Part shown: positions 1 through 10,175 of the stretch, piece after piece
Layout of the letters: every line of letters starts with the position of its first letter
Position numbering within the stretch: position 1 is the first letter of the stretch
Assembly: GCF_000003605.2 (NCBI RefSeq)
Contig: NW_003142308.1
Coordinates: 441,766-463,696 of the forward strand
Source: Saccoglossus kowalevskii
Taxonomy: Eukaryota; Hemichordata; Enteropneusta; Harrimaniidae
Reading direction: 5' to 3'
DNA: 21,931 bases
Translations under genes and position numbers: made by a program
The notes under the pieces: generated by a model
What the model saw: the letters and a program-made list of their open reading frames with translations, nothing else
Told to the model about the DNA's origin: nothing
Databases searched by the model: none

Positions 1-846
1 TTTTTGAGATCTAAACCAGCGACCATTATTCGAAAAAGTAATACCCAGATAACAAAAATGAGGCACAATCGGAAGTTGTTCACCATTGTAGTACCATTTC
101 TCATAATGCCTTAATATGCCGGCATTTCTAAAAACTACAATTTTTGTTTTACAGAGATATATTAAGATACACAACCTGTGAAATATTTCGTTAGGAGTAT
201 TTTTACAATTTGGTTGTGGATCTATATTCACCGCCTCTTTTTTTTTCTCCATAGTATTGGCAAATTAATTTCTTTCTGCCCACTATGATACCAGAACAGT
301 TGTGACTCGCTCGAATAACATATACATAATACTGAAGTAAATATTTTATTTTGGGTAATTAATAGCATTTCAATAAATTATTGTACTTGTCAATAAATGG
401 TTGACTTTTGCTGCAGTTGAACAATATGATTAACGGATGTGTCATATCCATAGTAGTAGCTTTTGTTACGTTGGTTGAGTTATTGATGTATTTGTTTAAA
501 AATAATATGTAGTTTTTATACGAACGTGTATAAATAAAAGTAACATTATTAAACTACATGTAAATGTCAATGATTTCCCTATGAAATAGAGTAGATAATC
601 AGATTGGGAAGGTAAACACACGAATGGCCAACTGTATAAGAACACGGTAGAAGTTGTTATATTGCATATCAAATAAATTATCCTTTATATGTATCCCATA
701 AAAACATGACAGGTCATAAAATACTGTGGTTCTGGTCGTTTGGTTTGATCTTTCAACCAGGTTAAATTTTTGATATCGTATTTCAATAGGGAAATTTCAA
801 TTTCAATATATAATTGGTAAATCTTGGTAGATAATATACTGAATAA
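1..846. other. AT-rich non-coding DNA, no gene seen
   Basis: No open frame with recognisable protein character occurs here on either strand. The only long minus-strand frame (685-915) has the composition of random AT-rich sequence. A perfect 10-bp palindrome, ATGCCGGCAT, sits near 116-125. Nothing else stands out. Confidence 0.6.
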
Positions 847-890
847 ATAAGCTGGACTAAATAGTTGATTGCACGATTGAATAACTGTAT
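847..890 (+). repeat. Short match to the segment at 14081-14115
   Basis: The words ATAAGCTGGACTAA and then TTGAATAACT recur with similar spacing at about 847-890 and 14081-14115, in the same orientation. The second site lies just outside the left palindrome arm. Together with copy C this suggests that the first 3.4 kb and the 14.1-16.7 kb segment descend from one ancestral unit. The match is short and could partly be chance. Confidence 0.4.
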
Positions 891-1860
891 TGTAGACAGG
901 ACAGCGTTGTGTCATTTAAGATAAAATATTTCGTAAATTCACAATATCATCGTCTGTCACGCCGGGGTATCCAGTGACTATACAGACTTAATAACAGGAA
1001 GGAAATAACTACTTCCAGAATATCTGAACACGATACATACTTGGCACTTCACTCCTCTCAGAGTAATCGCTTTTCGAATAAAATGACCATACTAATTATC
1101 ATAATTTCCATATTATTATGGAATAGATGTGAGCTCATAGACTCTATTATAATTTTGTAAATGTGTTTGACACTGTTAACATTTCCACAAATGAATCATA
1201 CTAAAAACACTGAAATTAAGCGCCAAACGGCTTTTAATCGAACGTTCATCGTAAAATTTGGCAGCTACAATATATGTGTATCTTGTTTATGTAGAAAGGA
1301 GCTAGTGGAACTAAAATGATTAAGTTATTATATCATTAGTATTATGACTATGGTGCATATATTTCACACAATTATGACTAGCTGATGTGGGTAAGTTTTC
1401 ACAATTCACATCGAATGTAGACATTTCATGTGTGTTCAAACTATTCTGGGAAGATAAAATCGTATTGTATTGCAGCGATATAGACAGAATGGTCATATAT
1501 TTAACTTGTATTCAAACTTGGCATGTAGCATTTAATTGTTTATAATTGGTAACACTTAGACACTGTGCTTGATATGATGTTGAAATCGACAATGCGGACT
1601 ATCCCTCTAGTAAGTCAATAGGGCATCAGTAATTCTCAAGCAAATGATATGCATGTCGCTTCAGGCGTGAACTTCGTGTCAGCATAGATGGCACACTTCT
1701 GGTATCCGCACTATGAGTTGACTGTGGATCTCAAAATTATATAATTTCTAAGATATATTAAATACTCATCTAGGGTAATATAAAGACGCGAATAAATGAT
1801 AAACGTTTAATGCTCATGATAACACCTCTTAAGTGATATATCCCGAAATAGAGATGTTGT

Positions 1861-3435
1861 AAAGTCCTCGCAATGACATCAGATTTAATCACTAAATTGT
1901 AACACATGGTTAAAAAGAGGACAATCAGGTTGTAAATAGATCATACATTATGTCTTGTCATAGAGCTGTACCATGTGATCCTACTACTGTCATCCCCAGA
2001 TTGTAGATTGTGTAAGATTCTTATGAGAAAAGTTCAATAGAATTTTGGAACAGTGTCTTATGCTTTATCCTATCCTATAGGTCCCTGATGCAAACTTCTA
2101 ATTCATTACACGATTATAAATTGTATTTCTGTTGAAATATTAGTGTAGGATTCCCTGTAACATTACGATTTGTAACATTGTCTTATAAGACTTTAAATGG
2201 GATTTCTAAAATACTCGTTATTATTATTGTTACTCGCAGAATTCCCATTGGAATCCCATTCATTTGATTTGTGTGGGATTTCTACATGTTTTGGAACACT
2301 GTCTTATAGAAGACTTTAAATAATAATTCACTATTAGAATCATAATCGTATTCCTTTGTGAATTTTGGCAATTTGCATTTACGCCTTTATTCGGGTATAA
2401 TCGAGGACTGAGCGCTGTGTTTTGTGTTCTTTATTATTTTATATAATAACAGTGTATATTTGATGCTTCGGTATGGAATTCATAAACGGTATGCTGTTAG
2501 ACTTGAAAGAGAACCTCACAACTGTAATGTAAATCTGAGTATAGGCAGAAGTTTTCTGGAATTCTGGCACTTTCACGCGGTGTCCGCAAACCGTATCTTG
2601 TTGAACACCCGGTGTTGAACAGAACGAAGTACTTCACTACTTTAACATTTCGGTGCAACTGCCCACAAGCTTTAATATCAGACAATTAAATCGACGCAAG
2701 ATACCGGAGGCTATTGCAAACATGCTACACTGTTACGCCAAGAAGGAGGTCAAGCATGTAATCAATAACACGTCATGGCGTCATATATCATTATTATCAG
2801 ATACAAAACTAGTACTGTGTTTTTTCTACTTATTAAGTGGCGTCTTTTTTTTTACTCAAATGTGATTATTCGTGTAACAAGTGAAATGACAATCTACCTT
2901 TAGCAGAAATTCATGCCTTTAAGTCTACACATGTTGTTTCTATACCAATATAACGCAATATAATATGTACAACTCCTTTGAAACGCGAATGTATTTCTTC
3001 CACTGTAACTTGTGGAGCAGTATGTTCTCGTCATATTCTTTTGAGAATCACTGATATGACCTAACATCGTAATGTAAACGTCACTCATTTGTTAGATATC
3101 GGTTTGTGTCCCTGGACTCTTGCTTCATAGAACAGCTTAACTTTAAAATATGGCAAAGCTTAAAATTATATAAACCCGCACGTCATTTCAACTACGCAAG
3201 CTGGACAATCAGATTGAATTAAAAAATAATAAAGATTAAATCCTTTTGCGTGAAACACCTGCAAATTTATTGTTTTAAATCCTTCGGGAAGTACTTTGTG
3301 ATATAAAGATATTAGCCATACACAAAATCCCTTTTAACAGGTAACATATTGTGAAAGATAGGTAGATGTGTATCGTATTGTAGACAGTGTTAATGTTCCA
3401 CAGATCTAGTGCATTACATTTTAATCATTGGAAGA
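1861..3435 (+). repeat. Copy C: diverged third copy of the palindrome-arm repeat
   Basis: This segment aligns in the same orientation with 15099-16672 of the left arm, roughly 70-80 percent identical by eye with indels. Anchor matches are AATCACTAAATTGTAACA near 1888 (15119 in the arm), the stretch ending CAACTGCCC near 2655 (about 15888), and GGACAATCAGATTG near 3203 (about 16463). The best-kept part is 3195-3400. The match stops before the arm's ATGGCGG frame and ZAD-like exon, so copy C holds only the non-coding part. It is older than the split between the two arms, which resemble each other much more. No coding potential is seen. Confidence 0.75.
2006..2330 (+). repeat. Diverged tandem repeat of about 125 bp, three units
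   Basis: Within copy C, a GTGTAAGATT-like word followed by a CACTGTCTTA-like word recurs three times. The second word lies at 2051, 2176 and 2297, giving steps of 125 and 121 bp. The last two units also share a GACTTTAAAT stretch. I do not see this array in the two palindrome arms, so it may be an expansion specific to copy C. Divergence is high and the boundaries are approximate. Confidence 0.5.
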
Positions 3436-3600
3436 TTTGAACACATTTGTTTCAGATGAAGGCCAGTATATATAGCCAGTGTATTTAGACGGTATTTCAT
3501 TTTCTTCTTTATTGAAAAAAGAATTATTCTCACATCTTCGTACTTTACCAATGTTACAATGTTCTAGTACAGATTGCATTACATTACAACATTAGAAAAA
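3395..3600 (+). repeat. Local duplication at the end of copy C
   Basis: The stretch around 3405-3455 (a GTTCCACAGATCTAG-like word, a CATTACATT-like word, later TTGTTTCAGAT) is repeated at about 3560-3630 (GTTCTAGTACAGATT, CATTACATTACAACATTAG, TTGTTTCAGAT). Both resemble arm sequence near 16663-16700, and the second is the better match. This suggests a small tandem duplication, about 155 bp apart, at the end of copy C. Confidence 0.45.
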
Positions 3601-3629
3601 TTGAGCACCCGTCACTTGTTTCAGATTTA

Positions 3630-4840
3630 TTTATTTGTATATCTGAACCGTGTTTTTATGAAATAACATTTATTCGTATCCTGTATTAAACACAAGCTGC
3701 TTTATAAACGTGTATATGTGCTCACATTGGGTTACATTATATAGAGAATAAGTAATACTCATTTAAGCAGGTATTAATATAAATTGTCTCATCAACATTA
3801 ATTTGCATCATGTCTGTTCGCGAACACATTCCAGCCAGGCTGCAACCATCATCGAATCATGTAATTATGTATTTCCAACAACAAAAGTTCCAATCTTATG
3901 CTCGGTTGTTTAGCAAATTATGACTATATTACACAGGGGATTACAATTTAGTATTAACAGTGACAGATCATCAATCAAGTTATTGGAAGATATGAGTACT
4001 TATCACCATTTTTATCAGCCTTTGTAATTGCAACGTACTGTATAAGAATCTGATATATAACCGGAGTAAATTGAGTTGACCCTGGATCATACCAGAAACA
4101 TAGAATGTAAATGCATGGACCTGTTTGTGCAGAGTACCAGTTTATCCCTCATTATTTATGTGGACCATGTTAAAAAGATCTCAAACCATTATGAGGCCAA
4201 TGAAAACAAATTTGGTATTTCCAGTATTAGGGTAAAAAATATTGGGTTGTTAGGCAGGAATTGTTTTTTTGACACGATGATATTAATATCAACATTTGTT
4301 CATTTTAGAATAAGGTAACTTATTTCCTTAAAAATAAAACTTGGTCTTATTAACAAAAAATGACAACACATGTTTCCGGTCGAGGTGAGTGACAAGAACT
4401 GTTGATTGGTGGCACCATTTCAAGAATGGCAGCTAGCGATAGCAAAACTTTCACTGATGTACATGTGTGTGTAGACATCAGCACAGGGAATTGCCCCTAT
4501 CAGTTTCTGCCTAATAAATGACAGTTATGTACATTCTTGCTGTGGCCATTTACCTACAATAGAAACATCACAAGCATGATAAGAGAATTTCTGATGTACA
4601 CATTGCAACCTTTGCTGTTTCTTGCATGTGACAAAAATCAGCCTAAATCACAAAATTGTAGTGGGCCAAACAATGCCCATGAAAAAGTAAGAATGGGTAC
4701 AACCAGCCATGCCAAGTCATGTGGTGAATTAAATGCAATTATAGCAATTATAATCAATGGCGTGGTCACAAATTATCATGAAGATTAACCATAATCACAT
4801 ACTTCATAGACAGTTTTGTATTTGCTTTGCACATCGTATG
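3630..4840. other. AT-rich non-coding DNA, no gene seen
   Basis: Two plus-strand open stretches lie here (4076-4318 and 4537-4788), but neither has recognisable motifs or convincing codon use. A small imperfect hairpin, with GATGT pairing to ACATC, occurs near 4457-4480. I support no gene. Confidence 0.5.
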
Positions 4841-5070
4841 GTGTGGGTATTTGCGTACGAATGACAATGGAATGTGAAGTTGCACGTGTCGTGCAGGTGG
4901 CTTTGTTACGCAAATGCACGTGACTTGTGTGGTGGACGTGGCAAGTCAGTACACCACAGCCGTCGAAGTGTGAGCACCGAACTCGGCTCTGCCTAGCAGC
5001 AGTTTGTAAGGACATTTCAGGTTCTTCGTCACCTTGCTTATGCTGCAGAACAAGACTGATAGTCAACCAG
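4840..5070. other. GC-richer block with two CACGTG E-boxes
   Basis: Base composition rises clearly here compared with its surroundings. Two exact CACGTG E-boxes lie at 4883-4888 and 4917-4922. Overlapping frames are open on both strands (minus 4785-5066, plus 4927-5232), but neither protein is recognisable, so neither is called. It could be a regulatory island, an old exon or a transposon fragment. Confidence 0.35.
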
Positions 5071-5289
5071 CGTTACGTTTATACATGTGTGCACATTCAC
5101 GTTACCAGCTTTTTCTCACACATGTATGATCCAATTCAGTTCAGAGTTGGTACAGAAAGAGGAATTGATGGTGTTATTATGCATATCATGTTATTTTTTC
5201 GATTATTCAAGTTTCACTGTGTTTTTCTTTGATTTTTAACATTTTACCATCAAAATTGCTGGAAAATCCGACTTTTCCCGAAATTTCCC

Positions 5290-5420
5290 AAGTTTTGATG
5301 ACGCATGCGCAGTTCTCGTCTAGGTGGAAATCACCGCCATCTTTGTGCGAGGATATTGTATTCTGAAATTGTATCTTTCTTTGCGCAACCCTTATATGGA
5401 CAAAATTCTGTCTCGTTATT
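5290..5420. promoter_or_regulatory. Promoter-like block with NRF-1-like and YY1-like words
   Basis: ACGCATGCGCA at 5301-5311 is one base off the usual NRF-1 core (known consensus YGCGCAYGCGCR). On the minus strand, 5333-5344 reads AAGATGGCGGTG, close to the YY1 consensus that often lies at animal transcription starts or initiator codons. The minus frame from this ATG stays open to about 5207 but is not recognisable. This is a motif-based inference only. Confidence 0.35.
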
Positions 5421-5579
5421 TTCAAAGGTAGGAAACTACGCTTATTATGGTATTTATACACATATTGTTTTGTGTCTCGGGCTTTGTGGTCGTGAAAAAC
5501 TCCTGCTAACCGGGTGAGAGCTTTGCCAGAAAAACTGCCTTTCTATTATTGTTGTAAGAACTGTTTATGTATTGTGTAA

Positions 5580-5765
5580 ATTGGTCGTCGCGGTGGTGTC
5601 GCCGCAATGCTGCTCCGAGACATAGCCACGCTTGCCAGACTCTGCCACGCTCAAAATCATTGTCGCCTTGCTTTATTTCCGCGTATTTACATTTGTCTAT
5701 GATTTTCACAGCTATTGTTCTATGAGATGCGTCCTTGCTGTTATAACATAACATAACATAAACAG
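5580..5765. other. Second GC-richer block with ACATA microsatellite
   Basis: CpG-containing sequence at 5584-5660 is followed by a short pentanucleotide run (ACATA repeated at about 5745-5762). A minus-strand frame (5506-5775, 89 codons) crosses it. Its middle section is rich in charged residues but matches no family I know. No gene is called. Confidence 0.3.
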
Positions 5766-6172
5766 CCATAAACAAGTTTATTTAGGTCAGCATGTAGTCA
5801 TTGAAAGTGTTGGTTTATTTACGTAATCCACTGGTCACGCCATAGCCGAAGTCAAAAATATGTTGCTACTCTGAGAGCTTGCCCACAACGCTAATGAGTT
5901 GACTGCAAGCTAAAGAAATCCCACCTCGACTAATCAAATCTAATAATTTTATTGTGAATCTGTTATGCACGATTGCTATTTCTGGTGTTCTATCAGGGGG
6001 AAAATCTTCTCCTCTGGTTTCTCCACACGTGCCAGGGAGGAATCTCGTCTCGTCTCTCTATCGCGTCCCCTTGAGGTACGGGATCGGGAAAGTCACTTAA
6101 ACTTTACAGTCAAATAGACGCACACAATGAAATACGTTTCAACTCTCGTCTTAGTCGGTCAGTCGAGCACTC

Positions 6173-6179
6173 TATAAAA
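6173..6179 (+). promoter_or_regulatory. TATA-like box
   Basis: TATAAAA occurs in a GC-richer context (5990-6300), about 30 bases upstream of the 11-bp repeat array that begins at 6205. In an AT-rich genome a TATAAAA word has little weight alone. The context is what makes it a weak core-promoter candidate, possibly of a retroelement. Confidence 0.3.
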
Positions 6180-6204
6180 CACAGCGCCTCGGGGAAAAGT
6201 CCCC

Positions 6205-6282
6205 AAGACTATCGCAAGGCTGACCCAAGACTGCCTCTAGACTGTGTCAAGACTCGCCCCAAGACTCTCCAGAACTGCGTCT
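6205..6282 (+). repeat. 11-bp-period diverged tandem repeat (AAGACTnnnnC)
   Basis: The word AAGACT or a one-base variant starts at 6205, 6216, 6227, 6238, 6249, 6261 and 6271, giving steps of 11, 11, 11, 11, 12 and 10. The bases between vary, so this is an old minisatellite or a phased motif array. An 11-bp step is close to one helical turn, which would place the motif on one DNA face. No protein function is implied. Confidence 0.7.
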
Positions 6283-6299
6283 GCCGTGGTGTTCTCGAC

Positions 6300-7060
6300 A
6301 AGACCAACCTAAAAACAACTTTATTCACTTTCAAAACCTTGACCAATTACAAAGTAGTTTAAAGACTCTAGGGCGTAACCTTCAATCATACAGCCAATCA
6401 CAGTAAGTACTGAACACGTCATATCTTTTGATTAATCGTTCACTACATTAGTAATTGCGAATACCAACTGTCAGAAATAGTAGTCCGAATAGCGACGGTT
6501 ATCTCGTAATTAGTTCCAAATCACTGAGCCAAGTTCCGTCCAGAACCTCGCATAGGCCTAAACGATGACATAACACAGCCATTCACTCGTAATCAACTAA
6601 TTAAGTCGATCAACAGATACGCAAAAACAAATTCATCACAGTTCATTCGCACTTGCTTGAAAATTGAAAGGAAATGTGAATCGTGGTTTCATGGCGACTT
6701 ATTAGACTAGAGTTATCGAGAAAACACAAGTCAAGTTTGGGCAACCGTGACTGCTTGAAAGCAATGATAAAATTGAGAAATACTGTAATTCAATATCGAT
6801 GAATCTGTCATCACTTTTAAATTACCTTTGAAGTAAAAGTGATACCCGAATGCCGGGGAAATTACTACACCTGTGACCGATACATCGTTGACCATTGAGC
6901 GTGGATGACTAGACAGAACGAAGGAGGTTTATCTGTAAATCGAACCTCTGTCGACAGTGATACATTTTCCGAATCGGCTATTTATTTCCATACCGATTAA
7001 GTCAGGGGTTCAATTATGAGCAGGAAAATAAATTACGGACCCCGATTGAGATGGATAGTT
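6300..7060. other. No gene seen
   Basis: All frames are broken by frequent stops. I found no repeat, RNA gene or recognisable motif, apart from the site at 7066-7080 listed separately. Confidence 0.55.
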
Positions 7061-7065
7061 CTTAA

Positions 7066-7080
7066 CAGCGGCCATGTTTT
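7066..7080 (-). promoter_or_regulatory. YY1-like ATGGCCGC word on the minus strand
   Basis: The minus strand reads AAAACATGGCCGCTG, matching the YY1 core (AAnATGGCnGC). The ATG opens a frame of only about 21 codons before a stop. This resembles similar words at 5333-5344, 16822, 19105 and 19448. It may mark an old transcription start. Confidence 0.3.
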
Positions 7081-7659
7081 CTAATGTTGACATGCATTAT
7101 GCAATTAACCAGCACACACGCGAAGCAGTAAAACAATATTAGGAAGGGAGGGGATCAAATGCACGTAATCCTCAATTTTAATGATCTTGACTTAATAGTC
7201 TATAATTGTAAACAGTTAACAATATTGGCTAATATATTTTTTGGCAATATATCCCATTTTAAATATCTAAATTTGTTATGTCTTTAGATATCTTGGCACC
7301 TATTTGGTTCAGTTCAAGTGAAATTTTCTGCATATCCCTGGTCAGATTTTAATGACATTGAAAACACAAGTACTCTGGCATTATGCACATTCTTGATATA
7401 TATTTTTTGCAGAATCCCGTGCATATTAATTTGACAACTTTGTGAAGTGGAAACAGAATTAGTTAATTCTAGAATTTGGTAGAACATGTATAAAATAGCA
7501 GAATGTAAACTGCAATTTATTTCTGGCTGGTATAAATATATCAAGTAATATGCTTTCGTACTAAAAAAAACTGTACACAAAATGAAATATCTTTTTTTGA
7601 TTAAATTTAACAGCCAATGGGAGCACATATGCTACAACCTTTGATTACTTTTGACTAAA

Positions 7660-7681
7660 TGTTTTTTTTTGTTTTTTGCAG
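7660..7681 (+). other. Candidate 3' splice site
   Basis: A long T-rich tract ends in TTTTTTGCAG at 7681 and is followed by GTGCAAAG. This is a textbook polypyrimidine tract plus AG acceptor. The frame behind it (7651-7932) is open for about 90 codons but is AT-rich and unrecognised, so the downstream exon is uncertain. Confidence 0.35.
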
Positions 7682-7907
7682 GTGCAAAGTCAGAATTTTT
7701 TTCTCAGAAACCAAAGCCACTGAAACTGCATATATTACAAAAGGATAATATTCGCTGCATGTCTGACAATTGTATAAAGTTTTGCAGGTCTTCTTTTTTT
7801 AGTGCTGTTAATCAAAGCATAAATATGTGTTTGTCTGTACATAAAAGTTCAATTTCACATGATATATTAATATTAATGTATGATAATAAAAACTTAATAA
7901 TATTTTT

Positions 7908-8117
7908 TTGGATTCTTGTATCATTGTCATAAGGGAAGTACTCTTGTCCTTATTTAGAGATATTGTAACTAATTCAGGACCACAACCTACATGTAGGTCT
8001 TTACGTGACGAACCGGGAAGTAAAATTGTTGTCTCAGGTACTGTACACCAAGGATCATTGCAGTTTCCCAGTTCATCTGGTGCTAGTATCAGGTTTTTTA
8101 CTGAAACACTTCGGTGA
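7908..8117 (+). pseudogene. Decayed retroelement-like frame with degenerate 2A-like motif
   Basis: The frame reads LLSLFRDIVTNSGPQPT, followed by an SGTVHQGSLQFPSSSG stretch, and stops at 8117. The first part resembles the 2A-like ribosome-skipping motif (known core D-x-E-x-N-P-G-P) that ends the N-terminal segment of some animal non-LTR retrotransposons. Here, at 7959-7982, the conserved Glu is Val and the first Pro is Ser, so the motif is broken and should not act. The GTVHQG-rF-like part recalls a domain often placed after such motifs in invertebrate mobile-element proteins, but I recall this only loosely. No reverse transcriptase or endonuclease sequence follows. This is probably a small relic of one element. 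Confidence 0.45.
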
Positions 8118-8576
8118 TTGGCAGTTTCCTTGTATTAGGAATACAGTTGTACAAGGAAGTTTATCCAAACAGACACAATACTGACTCTTTTACATATTTG
8201 CAGATCTGCATACTTGTCATATTACCTGTTGTACTTGTTGTTCATGACGCTGCATCGCATGCGTGGAATCGACGTAACGATTTTTGCGTGTCAATTTAGC
8301 TTTTTTCAACAAATAATTCATTGTTTTCTCCCGGGAAAACGTCGTCAACCTTATTTTATTAACCTGAACATTGTCTTGACAGCGCAAATTACACCTAAAT
8401 AATAAGTGTCTCTGGTTGATTTCTGGCACCCAAAATTGACTAAGAATGACCTGGTGATCCGAAATTGACCACGCATGAAAATACTGCCGCCTACGGCGGG
8501 TTCCGGGATCATTGCGTCTAGCGTCATATATATGGGGTACCTCTATTCCACGGCCTGTTTTTAAAACTCAGTTTAA
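8118..8576. other. Mostly non-coding, one CG-rich hairpin
   Basis: Overlapping short frames on both strands (8114-8429) have no recognisable features. At about 8486-8501 a short perfect stem, CCGCC pairing with GGCGG around a two- to three-base loop, stands out in the AT-rich setting. TTAA words near 8561 and 8573 could be the left target site of the piggyBac element. Confidence 0.4.
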
Positions 8577-8879
8577 TATGGAGTTGCTCAATAAGCAATG
8601 CAACAGATAAAGCTGACACACTCTCTGCACCAAGTACAAGTTGCTATGTTTACCAAGAACCAATTGTGTTTTCTACCAAGTTCAAATCAGTATGCAAAGG
8701 TCATCTGCCCCTCCCTAAGGGGTGCCTCAATATCTAGGCTAATTTTACAAGGGAGTCCAAAAAGTAAACATACTTAGCATACTTTTGCAGTGTACAGCAT
8801 TATTTGCCTTTTGCAACTGAAAGATATACACAGCTTTTTGCTGTTCCAACTAGAGATTTTTCCAGCACTGTGCAGACTG

Positions 8880-9360
8880 AGTAAATTGTACTTGGACTAT
8901 GGGCAAACATAGTAAATACTACTTGAGTTGTCTTCAGTACAAATAAGTTGAACTTGGGTTGTCTGCACTACACATAAGTTGAACTTGGGTTGTCTGCACT
9001 ACACATAAGTTGAACTTGGGTTGTCTGCACTACAGATAAGTTGAACTTGGATTGTCTGCACTACAAATAAGTTGAACTTGGGTTGTCTGCACTACAAATA
9101 AGTTGAACTTGGGTTGTCTCCACTACAAATAAGTTGAACTTGGGTTGTCTGCACTACAAATAAGTTGAACTTAAACGATTAGGAAACTGATTGTATTACA
9201 CTTGAGTTGTCTACACTACAAATAAATTCAACTTGGATGGTCAAAATAACTGATTGAGTTTGACTTGGGTGATTCTATACTACAAGTAAATTGAATGTAG
9301 ACAATCAAGAAACTTAGCAAGTTACACTTGAGCTTGTGCAAATAGAAATAAAGCAACCTT
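8880..9360 (+). repeat. 31-bp tandem repeat array, forward orientation
   Basis: About 15-16 units. The word CTTGGG or a variant starts at 8891, 8922, 8953, then every 31 bases to 9170, and continues at 9201, 9232, 9264, 9295 and 9327. The core of each unit is ACTACAAATAAGTTGAACTT. The middle units are nearly identical, while the outer ones are diverged, a pattern typical of recent expansion or homogenisation in the centre. There are no unique spacers between units. Thirty-one bases is about three helical turns. Confidence 0.92.
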
Positions 9361-9638
9361 TGTTTTCATAAAAGAAGGCAGATGAGCTTGGTTGTTTGCT
9401 TTGCAAATAAACAACCATATTATATAACTTGGGTGACCATGAAAGCTAACTACATGTACAATATACTAGGATATTCATAATTTACGTATAAATGCTGTAT
9501 ATGACTTGCCTCCACAACATTTCCTGTAAATCAGATTATCATACTACATTTGATAAAATCAATGAGTAAATGAATTGATATCATACTTTCGAATTATGGG
9601 CTAATAGTCTTCACTTGTTACTGTCATTGCAGTGCATG
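9361..9638 (+). other. Intron-like or deleted interior with acceptor-like end
   Basis: No coding character. It ends with TTGTTACTGTCATTGCAG at 9616-9633, which looks like a 3' splice site just before the region that becomes transposase-like. It is either a genuine intron of the element or the scar of an internal deletion. Confidence 0.35.
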
Positions 9639-9686
9639 GTTCTACAGACTGTTACTCTTGCATGAAAAATGACTCTCCGAGATATA

Positions 9687-10175
9687 GCTTCATTGAATAT
9701 AACTAAACAAGAACATGATCTCATTACAGAATTGTCTAAGAATAGATCTGGCAAAGTGAGGGTGAAGAAGCACTTCCCAACGTCAGGCCCACAAATGGTG
9801 GAAGTATGTCTTCTTCTACTTATTAGATACTGCCATTTGCAACAGCTACATTATCTATAAAGAAGTAGTTGATGAGAAGAAAACGCATAAAGCATTCCAA
9901 GTAGAAGTTGGTTGTGCTATGATCGGTGGCTTTTGCCAGAGAGTGACAACTGCTAAACCAGTTCTCAATACATACCAAAATCATCACCTGGTTAAAGGAG
10001 AGGGCAGAGGTGCTATAGTTGTAGAATGTGCATTAAGATAGGAAGGAAAACTCAGAAGGGCCACTACGTGCACAGCGTCTACAAATGCAATGAATGTGGA
10101 ATTTCCTTGTGTCGTGATTGCTTCCTTCCATATCACCATGAAATAACATGTAATGCAGGCAAAGGGCAGAAGTGA
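9687..10175 (+). pseudogene. piggyBac transposase, C-terminal fragment, broken
   Basis: piggyBac enzymes cut and paste DNA at TTAA sites with a DDD catalytic core. Only the region after the core is present. In one frame, LNKNM (near 9706) recalls the family's YNKxMGGVD signature. After two in-frame stops come RQAHKWWKYVFFYLLD (9784-9831), then NSYIIYKE and a FQVEVGCAMIGGF helix, all typical of the segment after the third catalytic Asp. That frame ends at TAG 10039-10041. A one-base shift is then needed to reach the cysteine-rich domain (10029-10172), with YKCNECGISLCRDCF-PYH, matching the family's C-terminal zinc-binding domain. It ends at TGA 10173-10175. The catalytic aspartates and N-terminus are missing, so it cannot be active. 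Confidence 0.8.

Noticed and set aside
2424-2865. Short open frames in copy C as genes
   Set aside because: The matching arm sequence is broken by indels and stops in these frames, so they are not conserved as proteins.
4785-5232. Overlapping frames of about 93 and 101 codons as genes
   Set aside because: Both strands are open because the block is GC-richer and stop-poor. Neither peptide has motifs, and neither has a clear start or splice signals.
5990-6420. Long terminal repeat of a retrotransposon
   Set aside because: A TATA-like box in a GC-richer block fits, but I found no matching second copy, no TG...CA ends with target duplication and no primer-binding site downstream.
7000-7020. tRNA-like GGTTCAATTA word
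   Set aside because: No A-box, acceptor stem or cloverleaf can be drawn around it.
8880-9360. CRISPR-like array of regular repeats
   Set aside because: Units of 31 bases abut directly with no unique spacers, and the DNA is animal-like. This is a tandem repeat inside a transposon.
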